A stretch of DNA of 64,000 bases from Ferrigenium straubiae (GCA_019449655.1 JAHQXD010000004.1:122568-186567); one strand, 5' to 3'. Positions 27,576-37,710 are shown, numbered from the stretch's first letter. Notes: generated by a model from the sequence alone, not told the origin. Program-made: numbers and translations.

Positions 27576-27920
27576 ATGAAACTGCAGATCAAGCGCGCCT
27601 ATGAGGCGCCGGAAAAAGCCGATGGCATCCGCATTCTCGTGGATCGGCTGTGGCCGCGCGGCCTGAGCCGGGATAAGGCCGCCGTAGATCTGTGGCTGAA
27701 AGACATCGCGCCTTCCACGGAACTGCGGCGCTGGTATGCGCACCAGCCCGAGCGCTGGCCGGAGTTCCGGCGGCGTTACTTTGCCGAGCTCGACCGGCAG
27801 CCTGAAACTGTCGCCGAATTGCGGGCCGCGCTCGGCAGGGGAAGCGCCACACTCGTCTACGCGGCGAAGGATGCCGGGCACAACAACGCGCAGGCGCTGC
27901 TGGAATATCTTGGGGCCTGA
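27576..27920 (+). CDS. DUF488 family protein (YeaO-like)
   Basis: A 114-residue cytoplasmic protein with the family hallmarks IKRAYEAPEKADGIRILVDRLWPRG, LWLKDIAPS and LVYAAKDAGHNNAQALLEYL, matched here over its full length. The DUF488 role is unknown. It diverges from the efflux operon. A CTG/ATG 27576 start is supported by its fit to the family N-terminus; no strong Shine-Dalgarno is seen. Confidence 0.88.
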   Translation: MKLQIKRAYEAPEKADGIRILVDRLWPRGLSRDKAAVDLWLKDIAPSTELRRWYAHQPERWPEFRRRYFAELDRQPETVAELRAALGRGSATLVYAAKDAGHNNAQALLEYLGA

Positions 27921-28029
27921 CACCGCTTTCAGCATCTTGCCGGCTCCAAAATACGCAATTACCCGCATATAACGCCGACAAGAGACCCCCTATGATTGGA
28001 GCGCCGAATTCCACATAAGGGGTGCCATC

Positions 28030-28482
28030 ATGAAAAGAATCCTGATCATGCTTTTTCTCTCCGTCTTGTCCGTGACGCTGGCCGCCTGCCAGACCAAGCA
28101 GGAGAGCGGCGCGGTCATAGGCGGCACTCTGGGCGGCGTGCTGGGTTCCAATGTCGGCGGCGGGGAAGGCCGCACCGCCGCCATCATTGCCGGGACGCTG
28201 CTCGGCGCGCTCGTGGGCAGCGAGATGGGGCGCTACATGGATGAGAACGATGAGCGCAAGGCACAGTCCGCGCTGGAATACAACCGCGACCATCAGGCCA
28301 GCACTTGGCGCAACCCGAATACGGGCGCCGATGTTTCTGCAACGCCGACCCGCACCTTCAAGACTAGCGACGGCGAGAACTGCCGCGAATACCAGACGAC
28401 AGTCACCGTCAGCGGCAAGCAGGAGAAGGCCTACGGAACTGCCTGCCGCCAGCCGAACGGCTCCTGGAAGATCGTCAACTAG
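28030..28482 (+). CDS. glycine-zipper surface-antigen-type lipoprotein
   Basis: A 150-residue lipoprotein with signal MLFLSVLSVTLAACQTKQ (lipobox LAAC). A glycine-zipper 2TM region follows (IGGTLGGVLGSNVGGGEG then AGTLLGALVGSEMGRYMD), and then a C-terminal domain like the 17-kDa surface antigen (GENCREYQTTV, KAYGTACRQPNGSWKI) with two cysteines. It is probably an envelope-associated outer-membrane lipoprotein. Its stop overlaps the stop end of rsmI by 8 bp, tail to tail. Confidence 0.88.
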   Translation: MKRILIMLFLSVLSVTLAACQTKQESGAVIGGTLGGVLGSNVGGGEGRTAAIIAGTLLGALVGSEMGRYMDENDERKAQSALEYNRDHQASTWRNPNTGADVSATPTRTFKTSDGENCREYQTTVTVSGKQEKAYGTACRQPNGSWKIVN

Positions 28483-29335
28483 GTTTCATCTCCAGCGCGA
28501 GCTGATACAGCTCGTTGCGGCTCGCCGCAGTGATCTTTGCGGCGAGCTGCACCGCCTGCTTGAGCGGCAGCTCGTCGAGCAGAATTTCCAGGGTGTGCCT
28601 TGCTTCGGCGGACAAGCCGGGTTGCGGCGCAGCACCCGAAACCAGCACCACGAACTCGCCGCGCTGCTGGTTGCTGTCAGACATCAGCCATGCCCCGGCA
28701 TCGCGTAAGGGGCAGGCATGGATCGTCTCGAACAGTTTGGTGATCTCGCGCGCCAGCACGACTTGCCGCTCCCCGCCCAGCACTTCGCATAAATCGGCGA
28801 CGCATTCGACGATGCGGTGCGGGGCCTCGTAGAACGCCAGCGTGCAGGCCTGGTCGCGCAGGGATTCGAGCGCGGTACGGCGCGCGGCGGACTTGCTGGG
28901 CAGGAAACCATAGAACAGGAAATGCGGCTCGGCCAGGCCTGCCGCCGACAACGCCGCGATCGCCGCATTCGCGCCGGGAACCGGGATGACGCGCAGGCCC
29001 GCTGCGCGCACCGCCTGCACCAGCAACGCGCCGGGGTCGCTGACGGCGGGCGTTCCCGCATCGCTGACGAAGGCCACGCTCTGCCCCGCCTGCAGCAGCG
29101 CGACGATTTTCTCCGCTGCACCCTTCTCGTTGTGCTGGTGCACTGCCATGAGCCGGTTCGCGTTGATGCCGTGCTGCGTGAGCAGGTGCGCGGTGTTGCG
29201 CGTGTCCTCCGCGGCGACGACATCCGCCGCTGCCAGCACGTCCAGCGCGCGCAGCGTGATGTCACGCAGGTTTCCAATCGGGGTGGCAACTACATATAAT
29301 GCTGGTTCCAATTTTTCCGGATATTCGCTATGCAA
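28475..29335 (-). CDS. rsmI: 16S rRNA (cytidine-1402-2'-O)-methyltransferase
   Basis: Tetrapyrrole-methylase-fold rRNA methyltransferase, 286 residues. It shows ALYVVATPIGNLRDITLRA, AAEDTRNTAHLL, FVSDAGTPAVSDPG and VPGANAAIAALSAAGL. The only starts before this region are TTG 29335 and a second TTG eight codons later. TTG 29335 overlaps the divergent LppC start region head to head. The rsmI/LppC/yraN/SIS/dolP neighbourhood is conserved in many proteobacteria. Confidence 0.95.
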   Translation of the reverse strand: MHSEYPEKLEPALYVVATPIGNLRDITLRALDVLAAADVVAAEDTRNTAHLLTQHGINANRLMAVHQHNEKGAAEKIVALLQAGQSVAFVSDAGTPAVSDPGALLVQAVRAAGLRVIPVPGANAAIAALSAAGLAEPHFLFYGFLPSKSAARRTALESLRDQACTLAFYEAPHRIVECVADLCEVLGGERQVVLAREITKLFETIHACPLRDAGAWLMSDSNQQRGEFVVLVSGAAPQPGLSAEARHTLEILLDELPLKQAVQLAAKITAASRNELYQLALEMKPS

Positions 29336-30449
29336 CGTGCATTCCTCTGGCTGTCGGCGCTGCTCGCACTATACGTGAGCAGCATGGCCTGCGCCACCGA
29401 GGGCGCGCCGGCCGGCGAAGTGCCGCCTCCGGACGACGCGAAGCCCGTACCGCATATCGCGCTGCTGTTGCCGCTGAAATCGGCAGCTTTCGGTTCCGCC
29501 GCTGACGCGGTGCGGCAGGGTTTCGAGGCCGCAGCCGATCTGGAAATGCAGCTGCCGGGGAAGCTGCCGGTGCGGGTGTATGGCTGCTTCGACGAGGGCA
29601 AGGACATCGCCGCGCTGTATCGCCAGGCAGTCGCCGATGGTGCACGCGCCGTGGTGGGGCCGCTGACGCGCAACGGCGTCGGCGTGCTGGCGGCGGAAAA
29701 GGAGATTCCGGTGCCGACCCTGGCATTGAACATGGCGGAAACCGCGCCTGTGGGGCAGTTGTATTTTTTCGGCATGGCGGTGGAAGCCGAGGCGCGGCAG
29801 GCCGCGCAACTGGCGATGCATGAGGGGCTGCAGTGGGCCATCGTCATCACCACGCGCGAGCAGCTTTCCAAGCGGCTGCAGTTCGCCTTCGAGGAGGAAT
29901 GGCACCGTTCGGGCGGCACGATCTCGCGTGAGATCGAATACGACGGCGATCCCGCGGTGCTTGCCGACATTGCCGAGGCGGCCGGCACGGTGGTGTTCCT
30001 CGCCGCCGATGCCGAAAAGGCGCGCCTGATCCGCCCCTATCTGCCGAACAAGTTGCCGATCTATGCCACCTCGCAAATTTTTATCGGCAACAGCGAAAAC
30101 CTGGTCAATTACGACCTGCACGGCATCCGCTTCGTGGACATGCCGTGGCTGCTGCAGGCCGACCATCCCGCGGTGATGGTCTATCCGCGCCCCATCTCGT
30201 TGCTTTCCGCCGATAACGAGCGGCTCTATGCGCTGGGCATCGATGCGTTCCGCCTGATCCAGTTGCTGCTGGCCGGCAAGGTCGACGCCACCCTGCCGCT
30301 GGACGGGGTGAGCGGACGCATCGAACTCAACAGCCATGTCTTCCAGCGCACGGCGGTTCCCGCGGTTTTCGCGCAGGGGCAGGTGCAGTCCCGCCATCTG
30401 CAGACCGCACCTGCCGCGCCGGCATTCCCGAGCCGCGGCTGGGAAAACC

Positions 30450-30457
<8 letters not shown>
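29330..30457 (+). CDS. LppC/LpoA-like periplasmic binding-fold protein
   Basis: Candidate activator of a peptidoglycan synthase, 375 residues, about half the length of enteric LpoA. It has the C-terminal type I periplasmic-binding fold only (IALLLPLKSAAFGSAADAVRQG, AVVGPLTRNGVGVLAAE, YATSQIFIGN) and lacks the N-terminal TPR domain. A signal peptide (MQRAFLWLSALLALYVSSMA) is present; a Cys follows (MACA), but the lipobox is poor. It overlaps yraN by 8 bp. Confidence 0.88.
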
Positions 30458-31411
<954 letters not shown>

Positions 31412-31413
31412 AC

Positions 31414-31980
31414 ATGCGTATCGTTTCCCTGCTGTTGCTCGCGCTTGCGGCCGGTTCGCTGCAAGGCTGTTTTCCGGTGGTCGCCGCCGGTGTCGGAACC
31501 GGCGTGATGATGGTGCAGGATCGCCGCACCAGCGGAGCCTACATCGATGACGAAGCGATTGAAAATAAGGCATCCAGCCAGATCGGCAAGCAGTACAAGG
31601 ACAAGGTGCACGTCAACGTCACGAGCTTCAACCGCAACGTGCTGGTCAGCGGCGAAGCGCCGAGCGAGGTGGTGAAGGCCGAGATCGGCAGGCTGGTGGC
31701 CGGCGTTGAGAACGTGCGCAACGTGAGCAATGAGTTGGTCGTCGCCAGCCCGAGTTCGCTGACTTCGCGCAGCAGCGACAGCGTGGTTACCTCGGACGTG
31801 AAGCTGCGCTTCATGCAGGACAAGCGCTTCAGCGCCGAACACGTCAAGGTGGTCACGGAAAACGGCACGGTGTTCCTGATGGGCCTCGTCAAGCGTGCCG
31901 AGGCCGACGCAGCCACCGAAATCGCCAGCACCACCGGCGGTGTGCAGCGCGTGGTACGGCTGTTCGAATACCTCGATTAA
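31414..31980 (+). CDS. dolP: DolP/YraP-type outer-membrane lipoprotein with two BON domains
   Basis: A 188-residue lipoprotein (signal ending AAGSLQGCFPV). After VAAGVGTGVMMVQDRRTSGAYIDDEAIE it has two BON domains (about 50-115 and 125-188) that bind phospholipid. It supports outer-membrane integrity in the known family. TAGGAG lies 7 nt upstream of ATG 31414, 2 bp after the SIS gene. Confidence 0.92.
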   Translation: MRIVSLLLLALAAGSLQGCFPVVAAGVGTGVMMVQDRRTSGAYIDDEAIENKASSQIGKQYKDKVHVNVTSFNRNVLVSGEAPSEVVKAEIGRLVAGVENVRNVSNELVVASPSSLTSRSSDSVVTSDVKLRFMQDKRFSAEHVKVVTENGTVFLMGLVKRAEADAATEIASTTGGVQRVVRLFEYLD

Positions 31981-31982
31981 AT

Positions 31983-32125
31983 GGACGCCTCGGAAAACCT
32001 GCTGCGCAGTTTGATTGCGGCGTTGCGCGGTACTCGCTTCCTCGCCTATCTGTTCGATATGTCTCGTCGCTCCGTTCCGTGCGCCTTGCACTCAAACTGC
32101 TCGCTACGGTTTTTCGAGGCGCCAT
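31983..32125. repeat. nested palindromic repeat between dolP and rfaE2 (copy C)
   Basis: Outer arms 31983-32018 and 32086-32125 are imperfect reverse complements (CGCCTCG.AAAACC then GCAGTTTGA.TGC). Inside, 32017-32036 is identical to 33471-33490 and 32076-32090 to 33586-33600 in the larger element. It has no ORF. It abuts the rfaE2 start codon, which has no Shine-Dalgarno, so the element may have replaced the native leader. Confidence 0.7.
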
Positions 32126-32127
32126 AG

Positions 32128-32613
32128 ATGTACACGGCCCCCATCTTCGAACACAAGCTGTGTCGGCCGGAACACTTCGCCGAGCGCGCCGTCATGCTAC
32201 CGCGCCCGCTGGTGTTCACCAACGGCTGCTTCGACGTGCTGCACCGCGGCCATGTGACCTACCTCGCGCAGGCGCGCGCGCTGGGCGCGGCGTTGATCGT
32301 GGGGGTGAACAGCGACGCCTCGGTGAAGCGTCTCGGCAAGGGAGGCGACCGTCCGGTCAACCCGCAGGACGACCGCATGGCGGTGCTCGCCGCGCTGGAA
32401 TCGGTCAGCCTGGTGGTGCCGTTCGACGAGGATACGCCGCTGAACCTGATCCTCGCCTCACGCCCCGACATACTGGCGAAAGGCGGCGACTGGCAGATCG
32501 AAAACATCGTCGGCGCGCGCGAGGTGCAGGGCTGGGGCGGCAAGGTGCACAGCATCCCGTTCCTGCACGAGCGCTCCACCACCGCGCTGCTGAACAAGAT
32601 ACGTTCGCTATGA
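32128..32613 (+). CDS. rfaE2: heptose 1-phosphate adenylyltransferase
   Basis: Nucleotidyltransferase making ADP-glycero-manno-heptose for LPS core, 161 residues, equivalent to the C-terminal half of Hld[18 protein letters not shown] carries the HxGH-type site (HRGH), then [12 protein letters not shown] and KGGDW. The kinase half is not here, so heptose activation is split over two genes. ATG 32128 lacks a ribosome site; ATG 32194 is a possible shorter start. Confidence 0.93.
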   Translation: MYTAPIFEHKLCRPEHFAERAVMLPRPLVFTNGCFDVLHRGHVTYLAQARALGAALIVGVNSDASVKRLGKGGDRPVNPQDDRMAVLAALESVSLVVPFDEDTPLNLILASRPDILAKGGDWQIENIVGAREVQGWGGKVHSIPFLHERSTTALLNKIRSL

Positions 32614-32657
32614 GCACGACCCGCTGAAATTCAGCGACGCATTTAAGGAGTATGGAA

Positions 32658-33389
32658 ATGGCTGAAACCCACTTTGGTTTTGAAACCGTCGCCGAGGAAG
32701 AAAAGGCCAAACGCGTCGCGGGCGTGTTCGACTCGGTCGCGAGCAAATACGACATCATGAACGACCTGATGTCGGTCGGGCTGCACCGCATCTGGAAGCG
32801 CTTCGCGGTCGGCGTCAGCGGCGTGCGCGAGGGGCAGCGCGTGCTCGACGTGGCGGGCGGCTCGGCGGACCTGTCGCGGCTGTTCCTCAAGAAGGTCGGC
32901 GCGAGCGGCCAGGTCGTGCTTACCGACATCAACAACGCGATGCTGCGCGTCGGTCGCGACCGCCTGCTCGACGAAGGCATCGCCACGCCGACCGCGCAGT
33001 GCGACGCGGAGCACCTGCCGTTTCCCGACAACTACTTCGACTGCGCCAACATCGCCTTCGGCCTACGCAACGTTACGCACAAGGACGCCGCGCTGCGCGA
33101 GATGTGCCGCGTGATCCGTCCGGGCGGGCGCGTCATCGTGCTGGAGTTCTCCAAAATCGCCAAACCGCTGGAACCGATCTACGACGCCTACTCGTTCAAG
33201 CTGCTGCCCAAAATCGGCGAGCTCGTCGCCAACGATTCCGACAGTTACCGCTACCTCGCCGAATCCATCCGCATGCACCCGGGGCAGGATGAGCTGAAGC
33301 AGATGATGGAGGAGGCCGGGCTGGAGCGCGTCGAGTACTTCAACCTGACCGGCGGCGTAGTGGCGGTGCACCGGGGGTACAAGCTGTAA
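32658..33389 (+). CDS. ubiE: ubiquinone/menaquinone C-methyltransferase
   Basis: SAM-dependent C-methyltransferase, 243 residues. It shows [52 protein letters not shown] (SAM site) and [13 protein letters not shown]. Of the ATGs at 32652 and 32658, the second is spaced 7 nt from AAGGAG and is preferred. The nearby ubiK and ubiTUV genes show that quinone synthesis is well represented. Confidence 0.96.
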   Translation: MAETHFGFETVAEEEKAKRVAGVFDSVASKYDIMNDLMSVGLHRIWKRFAVGVSGVREGQRVLDVAGGSADLSRLFLKKVGASGQVVLTDINNAMLRVGRDRLLDEGIATPTAQCDAEHLPFPDNYFDCANIAFGLRNVTHKDAALREMCRVIRPGGRVIVLEFSKIAKPLEPIYDAYSFKLLPKIGELVANDSDSYRYLAESIRMHPGQDELKQMMEEAGLERVEYFNLTGGVVAVHRGYKL

Positions 33390-33409
33390 AAATTGCTGCG
33401 GAGGGCGTC

Positions 33410-33600
33410 TGATGGAACTACTAGCCATTCCACTAGGCTGCCAAAATACAGCAGCCAAGTGGCTGGTTATGCGGCGTTGCGCGGTACTCGAAATCCTCAT
33501 GTACCTTAAGTACATTCCGGTTTCTGCGTTGACCAGCGACTTGGCTGGCGTATTTTGTCAGCCTAGTCGAATGGCCATGCAAAGCTCCGTGCGCCTTGCA
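33410..33600. repeat. composite nested palindrome with two REP-like hairpins (copy B)
   Basis: Left unit 33410-33470 and right unit 33531-33585 are inverted copies of one REP-like hairpin. Left stem: CCACT, GGCTGC, then GCAGCC, AGTGG. Right stem: GACT, GGCTG, then CAGCC, AGTC. Between them lie the core shared with copy C (33471-33490) and a palindrome ATGTAC-CTTAA-GTACAT. The end 33586-33600 is shared with copy C. No transposase is present; it resembles a non-autonomous BIME/MITE-like element between ubiE and higB. Confidence 0.75.
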
Positions 33601-33656
33601 TCTATCCCTCCTCGCGAATTTTTAAGGTCAGCATCTAAGTCATATTTCGCGCGGGC

Positions 33657-33686
33657 TTGACATATTAACGCGACGCGTTAATATGT
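33657..33686 (+). promoter_or_regulatory. higBA promoter overlapped by a 27-bp perfect palindrome
   Basis: TTGACA (33657-33662) and TAATAT (33679-33684) are 16 bp apart. A palindrome with 13-bp arms (ACATATTAACGCG, centre A, then its complement; 33660-33686) covers both, as expected for autorepression by HigA. The predicted start of transcription (about 33690-33692) falls on the higB ATG at 33691, which has no Shine-Dalgarno, so the mRNA may be leaderless. Confidence 0.85.
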
Positions 33687-33690
33687 GCGC

Positions 33691-33969
33691 ATGATTAAAT
33701 CCTTTCGATGCCGCGAAACTGAAGCACTGTTCAATCGTGAGCGTGCTCCCCGGTTTGCCAACATTGAACGGGTAGCGCGCCGGAAGCTGGAACAACTTCA
33801 TATGATTGGCAGCCTCGAAGACTTGCGCATTCCGCCCAATAATCGTCTTGAGGCGCTCAAGGGGAATCGCAAGGGGCAGTGGAGTATCCGCATCAACGAT
33901 CAGTGGCGTGTGTGTTTCCGTTTCGAAAACGGTGGCGCAGTTGATGTCGAGATCGTGGATTACCACTAA
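33691..33969 (+). CDS. higB: HigB-type toxin (RelE superfamily)
   Basis: A 92-residue ribosome-dependent mRNA endonuclease. The family motifs are MIKSFRCRETEALFN, LEALKGNRKGQWSIRIN and QWRVCFRFENG. ATG 33691 is used rather than GTG 33685, which lies inside the operator. Toxin first, antitoxin second is the hig gene order. AT-richer than the neighbours and next to repeats, as for acquired TA modules. Confidence 0.94.
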   Translation: MIKSFRCRETEALFNRERAPRFANIERVARRKLEQLHMIGSLEDLRIPPNNRLEALKGNRKGQWSIRINDQWRVCFRFENGGAVDVEIVDYH

Positions 33970-33998
33970 CCGTAAGATACTATTCAGGAGTCAAAAAC

Positions 33999-34298
33999 AT
34001 GCGTGAATTACCTCCCATACATCCCGGCGAAATTTTGCTGGAAGAATTTTTGAAGCCGCTTGGTTTGAGCCAGTATGCTCTAGCCAAAGCAATCGGCGTA
34101 CCGCCACGCCGTATCAACGAAATCGTGCATGGCAAGCGCTCGATTACTGCCGATACTGACTTGCGCCTGTGCCGGTATTTCAGCCTGTCTGACGGCTACT
34201 GGTTGCGCGGCCAGACGCGCTATGACACGGAAATGGCGAAAGAAGCTTTGGCCGATGTGCTGAAAAAAATCCACCCGCTGGAACGGATTGCGGCGTGA
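33999..34298 (+). CDS. higA: HigA antitoxin (XRE-type HTH)
   Basis: A 99-residue antitoxin and autorepressor. [20 protein letters not shown] begins the HTH domain (about 8-65; [20 protein letters not shown]). It neutralises HigB and should bind the palindrome at 33660-33686. A CAGGAG ribosome site precedes it by 9 nt. Confidence 0.95.
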   Translation: MRELPPIHPGEILLEEFLKPLGLSQYALAKAIGVPPRRINEIVHGKRSITADTDLRLCRYFSLSDGYWLRGQTRYDTEMAKEALADVLKKIHPLERIAA

Positions 34299-34314
34299 TG
34301 AGTTCGTTTTTGAT

Positions 34315-34713
34315 ATGGCATTACTCGCAGAACTAAAAAAACGTGCGCGTCATCTCAAGGCGGAGACTTTTGCTCTTTACCTTGCTGCACGTGATCCACG
34401 AACACCGTGGTATGCAAAGTTTCTCGTTGCTGGCATCGTCGCTTATGCCTTCAGCCCTATTGATCTGATCCCAGACTTTGTGCCGGTTCTTGGCTATCTG
34501 GACGATCTCATTCTGATACCAATAGGTATCTCTTTGGCTATCAAATTGATCCCCTATCCAGTTTTAGCCGAGTGCCGGGCGCGGGCACAGGAAACCATCC
34601 AGAATGGTAAACCCGTGAGCCGGGTTGCAGGTACAGTCATCATCGCAATCTGGCTGGTGTTGGCTGCGCTCTGCATCGTGTGGGCCTATGAAGCGTTCAT
34701 GGTGCAATCGTGA
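34315..34713 (+). CDS. DUF1232 (YkvA-like) membrane protein
   Basis: A 132-residue protein with the DUF1232 core [23 protein letters not shown] and [14 protein letters not shown], plus a C-terminal span ([20 protein letters not shown]). Family function is unknown. ATG 34315 is chosen because the domain begins there; TTG 34288, overlapping higA, is possible. It follows the higBA module and may be cargo or simply adjacent. Confidence 0.82.
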   Translation: MALLAELKKRARHLKAETFALYLAARDPRTPWYAKFLVAGIVAYAFSPIDLIPDFVPVLGYLDDLILIPIGISLAIKLIPYPVLAECRARAQETIQNGKPVSRVAGTVIIAIWLVLAALCIVWAYEAFMVQS

Positions 34714-34807
34714 GCGCGCCCCCCATCGGTCAAGCGAGGCTGCGCAAAAGCACGTAGCCCCTTACTTTTACGTTTAACTGTAAAGAATGGAGCTTTGGCA
34801 GCCCACG

Positions 34808-34872
34808 TAGGATGGGTTGGCAACGCGATATCCATCGTTCTCTTGATGGGTATCCTTCGTCAATCCATCCTA
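34808..34872. repeat. nested palindromic repeat (TAGGATGG type)
   Basis: Outer arms TAGGATGGGTTG (34808-34819) and CAATCCATCCTA (34861-34872); inner arms GATATCCATC (34827-34836) and GATGGGTATC (34845-34854). It lies in a 234-bp gap between the DUF1232 gene and the second TA module. TAGGATGGGTT palindromes recur in many bacterial genomes (recalled, not searched). Confidence 0.6.
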
Positions 34873-34947
34873 TCGCTCCATCCGTCTTGCATCTCCCGCC
34901 CGCATCGGCGATGATGTGCATCACATTTGCAATACACGAGGCAAGCC

Positions 34948-35220
34948 ATGAAAACCGCCACCATGCCCGCGCTGCGTGTGCAGCCCGAACTCCGGCAGGC
35001 CGCCGAGGAGATGCTGCGTCCGGGCGAGACGCTTTCCGCGTTTGTCGAGGATGCGGTGCGGCGCAACGTGGAGCTGCGCCGCGCGCAGCAGGAGTTCATC
35101 GCGCGCGGCTTGGCTTCGCGCGATGCCGCAAAAAAATCCGGAGTCTATTTTTCCTCTGAGGAAGTGCTGCAGGAGCTGGATGGCGTGCTTGCCGATGCGA
35201 GGAAGAAAGCGCGCAAGTGA
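34948..35220 (+). CDS. antitoxin of a RelE/ParE-type module
   Basis: A 90-residue protein with an N-terminal ribbon-helix-helix-like start (TMPALRVQPELRQAAEEML) and helical middle (SAFVEDAVRRNVELRRAQQEF). It ends in a Lys/Arg tail, DARKKARK. The downstream toxin GTG overlaps its stop (GTGA), so production is coupled. GAGG lies upstream of ATG 34948. The assignment rests on gene pairing and size. Confidence 0.82.
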   Translation: MKTATMPALRVQPELRQAAEEMLRPGETLSAFVEDAVRRNVELRRAQQEFIARGLASRDAAKKSGVYFSSEEVLQELDGVLADARKKARK

Positions 35221-35516
35221 GCTACAGGGTTCGCTACACCCTGGAAGCCAAGGAGGATTTGAAACGGCTCTTTGTCTTCATCGCAGAACAAGACTTGCAG
35301 GCCGCGAAGCACGCGCGCAAGACCATCGCCGCAGGCATCGAGTTGTTGCAGCAATTCCCGTTCACCTGCCGCAAGGCCATTGCAGAGAATGCCTTGCTGC
35401 GCGAACTGGTGATTCCGTTCGGTGGCGCAGGCTATGTCGCGCTGTTCGAAATCGAGGACAATGAAACCGTGACGATCATCGCCGTGCGCCATCAGCGCGA
35501 AGACGATTACCATTAG
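35217..35516 (+). CDS. RelE/ParE-family toxin
   Basis: A 99-residue ParE/RelE fold protein: YRVRYTLEAKEDLKRLFVFI, ARKTIAAGIELLQQFP, RELVIPFGGAGYVALFEIED, ending TIIAVRHQREDDYH, which is the family C-terminal strand. GTG start 35217 sits in the antitoxin stop codon. ParE members poison gyrase while RelE members cut mRNA; the text does not decide. Confidence 0.88.
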   Translation: MSYRVRYTLEAKEDLKRLFVFIAEQDLQAAKHARKTIAAGIELLQQFPFTCRKAIAENALLRELVIPFGGAGYVALFEIEDNETVTIIAVRHQREDDYH

Positions 35517-35555
35517 CGTACACCCGCATCGAATTTTTATTACTGGAGTTTAGTC

Positions 35556-35897
35556 GTGAGCAGTCTACCCAAGTGTCCCAAATGCAGTTCCGAATTCACC
35601 TACGAGGACGGCGGCAACTACGTCTGCCCCGAGTGCGCGCACGAGTGGCCGAAAGACGCGCCCGCCGAGGGCGGCGAGCAGCAGCGCGTGTACAAGGATG
35701 CGTTCGGCAACGTGCTGGCCGACGGCGACACGGTCACGGTGATCAAGGACCTGAAGATCAAGGGCTCGTCTTCCGTCGTCAAGGTGGGTACCAAGGTGAA
35801 GAACATCCGCCTGGTGGACGGCGACCATGACATCGACTGCAAGATCGACGGCATCGGCGCGATGCAGTTGAAGACGGAGTTTGTGAAGAAAGCCTGA
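35556..35897 (+). CDS. PhnA/YjdM-type zinc-ribbon protein
   Basis: A 113-residue protein with an N-terminal zinc ribbon ([25 protein letters not shown]) and a C-terminal SH3-like domain ([40 protein letters not shown]). Once linked to phosphonate metabolism, its role is unsettled. GTG 35556 has CTGGAG upstream. It overlaps the next gene by 1 bp (TGATG). Confidence 0.92.
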   Translation: MSSLPKCPKCSSEFTYEDGGNYVCPECAHEWPKDAPAEGGEQQRVYKDAFGNVLADGDTVTVIKDLKIKGSSSVVKVGTKVKNIRLVDGDHDIDCKIDGIGAMQLKTEFVKKA

Positions 35898-36718
35898 TGC
35901 GTTTCGTTCTTGCCCTGATGTTGCTGGCGCAAAGCGCGCTGGCCGCCGATGCGCTGCCGCGCCCCGATCACATCGTCATCGTGGTGGAAGAGAACCGGTC
36001 GTTCTCGCAGATCATCGGCAACCGCGAGGCGCCCTATCTCAATGCGCTCGCCAAACGTGGCGTGCTGTTCACCCGGTCGCGCGGCGTTGCGCATCCCAGC
36101 CAGCCGAATTATCTCGCGCTGTTTTCCGGCACCACGCGCGGCATCGGCAGCAATGCGTGCCCGCTGGAACTGGGCGGCGAGAATCTTGCCGGCGCCCTGA
36201 TTGCGCAGGGACTGAACTTCGTCAGCTACTCGGAGTCCATGCCGGAGGCGGGATTCGAGGGCTGCATCTACGGCGCGTATGTGCGCAAGCACAATCCGCT
36301 GGCGAACTGGAAGGAACTGGCGGCGTTCAACCAGCCGTTCGACGCGTTTCCGCAGGACTTTGCGCAGTTGCCCGCCGTGGCGCTGGTGGTGCCCAACCAG
36401 CTCAACGACATGCACGACGGCAGCATCGCGCAGGGCGATGCCTGGCTGGCGCGGAACATCGAGGCCTATGCGCAATGGGCGATGACGCACAACAGCCTGC
36501 TGATCGTGACCTGGGATGAGGACGACGGCTCGGAGGACAACCGCATCGCGACGATCTTCGCCGGCGCGATGGTCAAGCCCGGCAGGTCCGCGCAGCGCAT
36601 CAACCATTACACCCTGCTGCGCACCCTCACCGGGATGTATGGCTTGCCCCCTCTGGGCGAGAGCGCGCAGGAGAGGCCGATCACCGGCGTCTGGCGTGCG
36701 CCGGGCGGGATGCGTTAG
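35897..36718 (+). CDS. secreted phosphoesterase (acid phosphatase/phospholipase C superfamily)
   Basis: A 273-residue exported protein with signal [19 protein letters not shown]. It carries the phosphoesterase motifs IVIVVEENRSFSQIIGN, GVAHPSQPNYLALFSG and LLIVTWDEDDGSEDNR, the metal and nucleophile regions of the AcpA-type family. Substrate unknown. It is translationally coupled to the PhnA-like gene, but that does not prove a shared role. Confidence 0.88.
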   Translation: MRFVLALMLLAQSALAADALPRPDHIVIVVEENRSFSQIIGNREAPYLNALAKRGVLFTRSRGVAHPSQPNYLALFSGTTRGIGSNACPLELGGENLAGALIAQGLNFVSYSESMPEAGFEGCIYGAYVRKHNPLANWKELAAFNQPFDAFPQDFAQLPAVALVVPNQLNDMHDGSIAQGDAWLARNIEAYAQWAMTHNSLLIVTWDEDDGSEDNRIATIFAGAMVKPGRSAQRINHYTLLRTLTGMYGLPPLGESAQERPITGVWRAPGGMR

Positions 36719-36776
36719 GCGAGTGTGCTAGAGTTGGGCGCACAAGGTCAGAATTTGACGGGGAAATGAAAAGCAC

Positions 36777-36986
36777 ATGAGCTCCTGGGGATGTCCGCAC
36801 GAACACGAAGGCAAATGCCAGAAGGTGAACGACCTGCCCTGCAGTCCGGGCATGAAAGGCTGCGTGCTGTTCGGCCGCTTCGTCTGGGCGGACCAGAGCA
36901 AGAACCGTCCCGCCGGGGGATGGGGCGGCGGCGAGCCGCAACCGCAAGAAAACCACCCGCCCCAGGCGCCATCCGAAAAAGACTGA
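36777..36986 (+). CDS. small four-cysteine hypothetical protein
   Basis: A 69-residue protein not assigned to a family. Cysteines 6, 14, 22 and 29 form CX7CX7CX6C with a CPHEHEGKC start, which could bind a metal or Fe-S cluster; the second half is Gly/Pro/Gln-rich and probably disordered. ATG 36777 overlaps a tiny upstream frame (ATG AAA AGC ACA TGA, 36766-36780) as ATGA; the ribosome site GGGGA precedes that frame, not the gene itself. Confidence 0.65.
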   Translation: MSSWGCPHEHEGKCQKVNDLPCSPGMKGCVLFGRFVWADQSKNRPAGGWGGGEPQPQENHPPQAPSEKD

Positions 36987-37014
36987 TGGTCTTTCCGGCA
37001 ACCGGCTGTCCTTC

Positions 37015-37710
<696 letters not shown>

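Noticed and set aside
33410..33600. Insertion sequence
   Set aside because: No transposase frame in or next to it, and the inverted units are hairpins with conserved flanks, fitting a non-autonomous REP/BIME-type repeat better.
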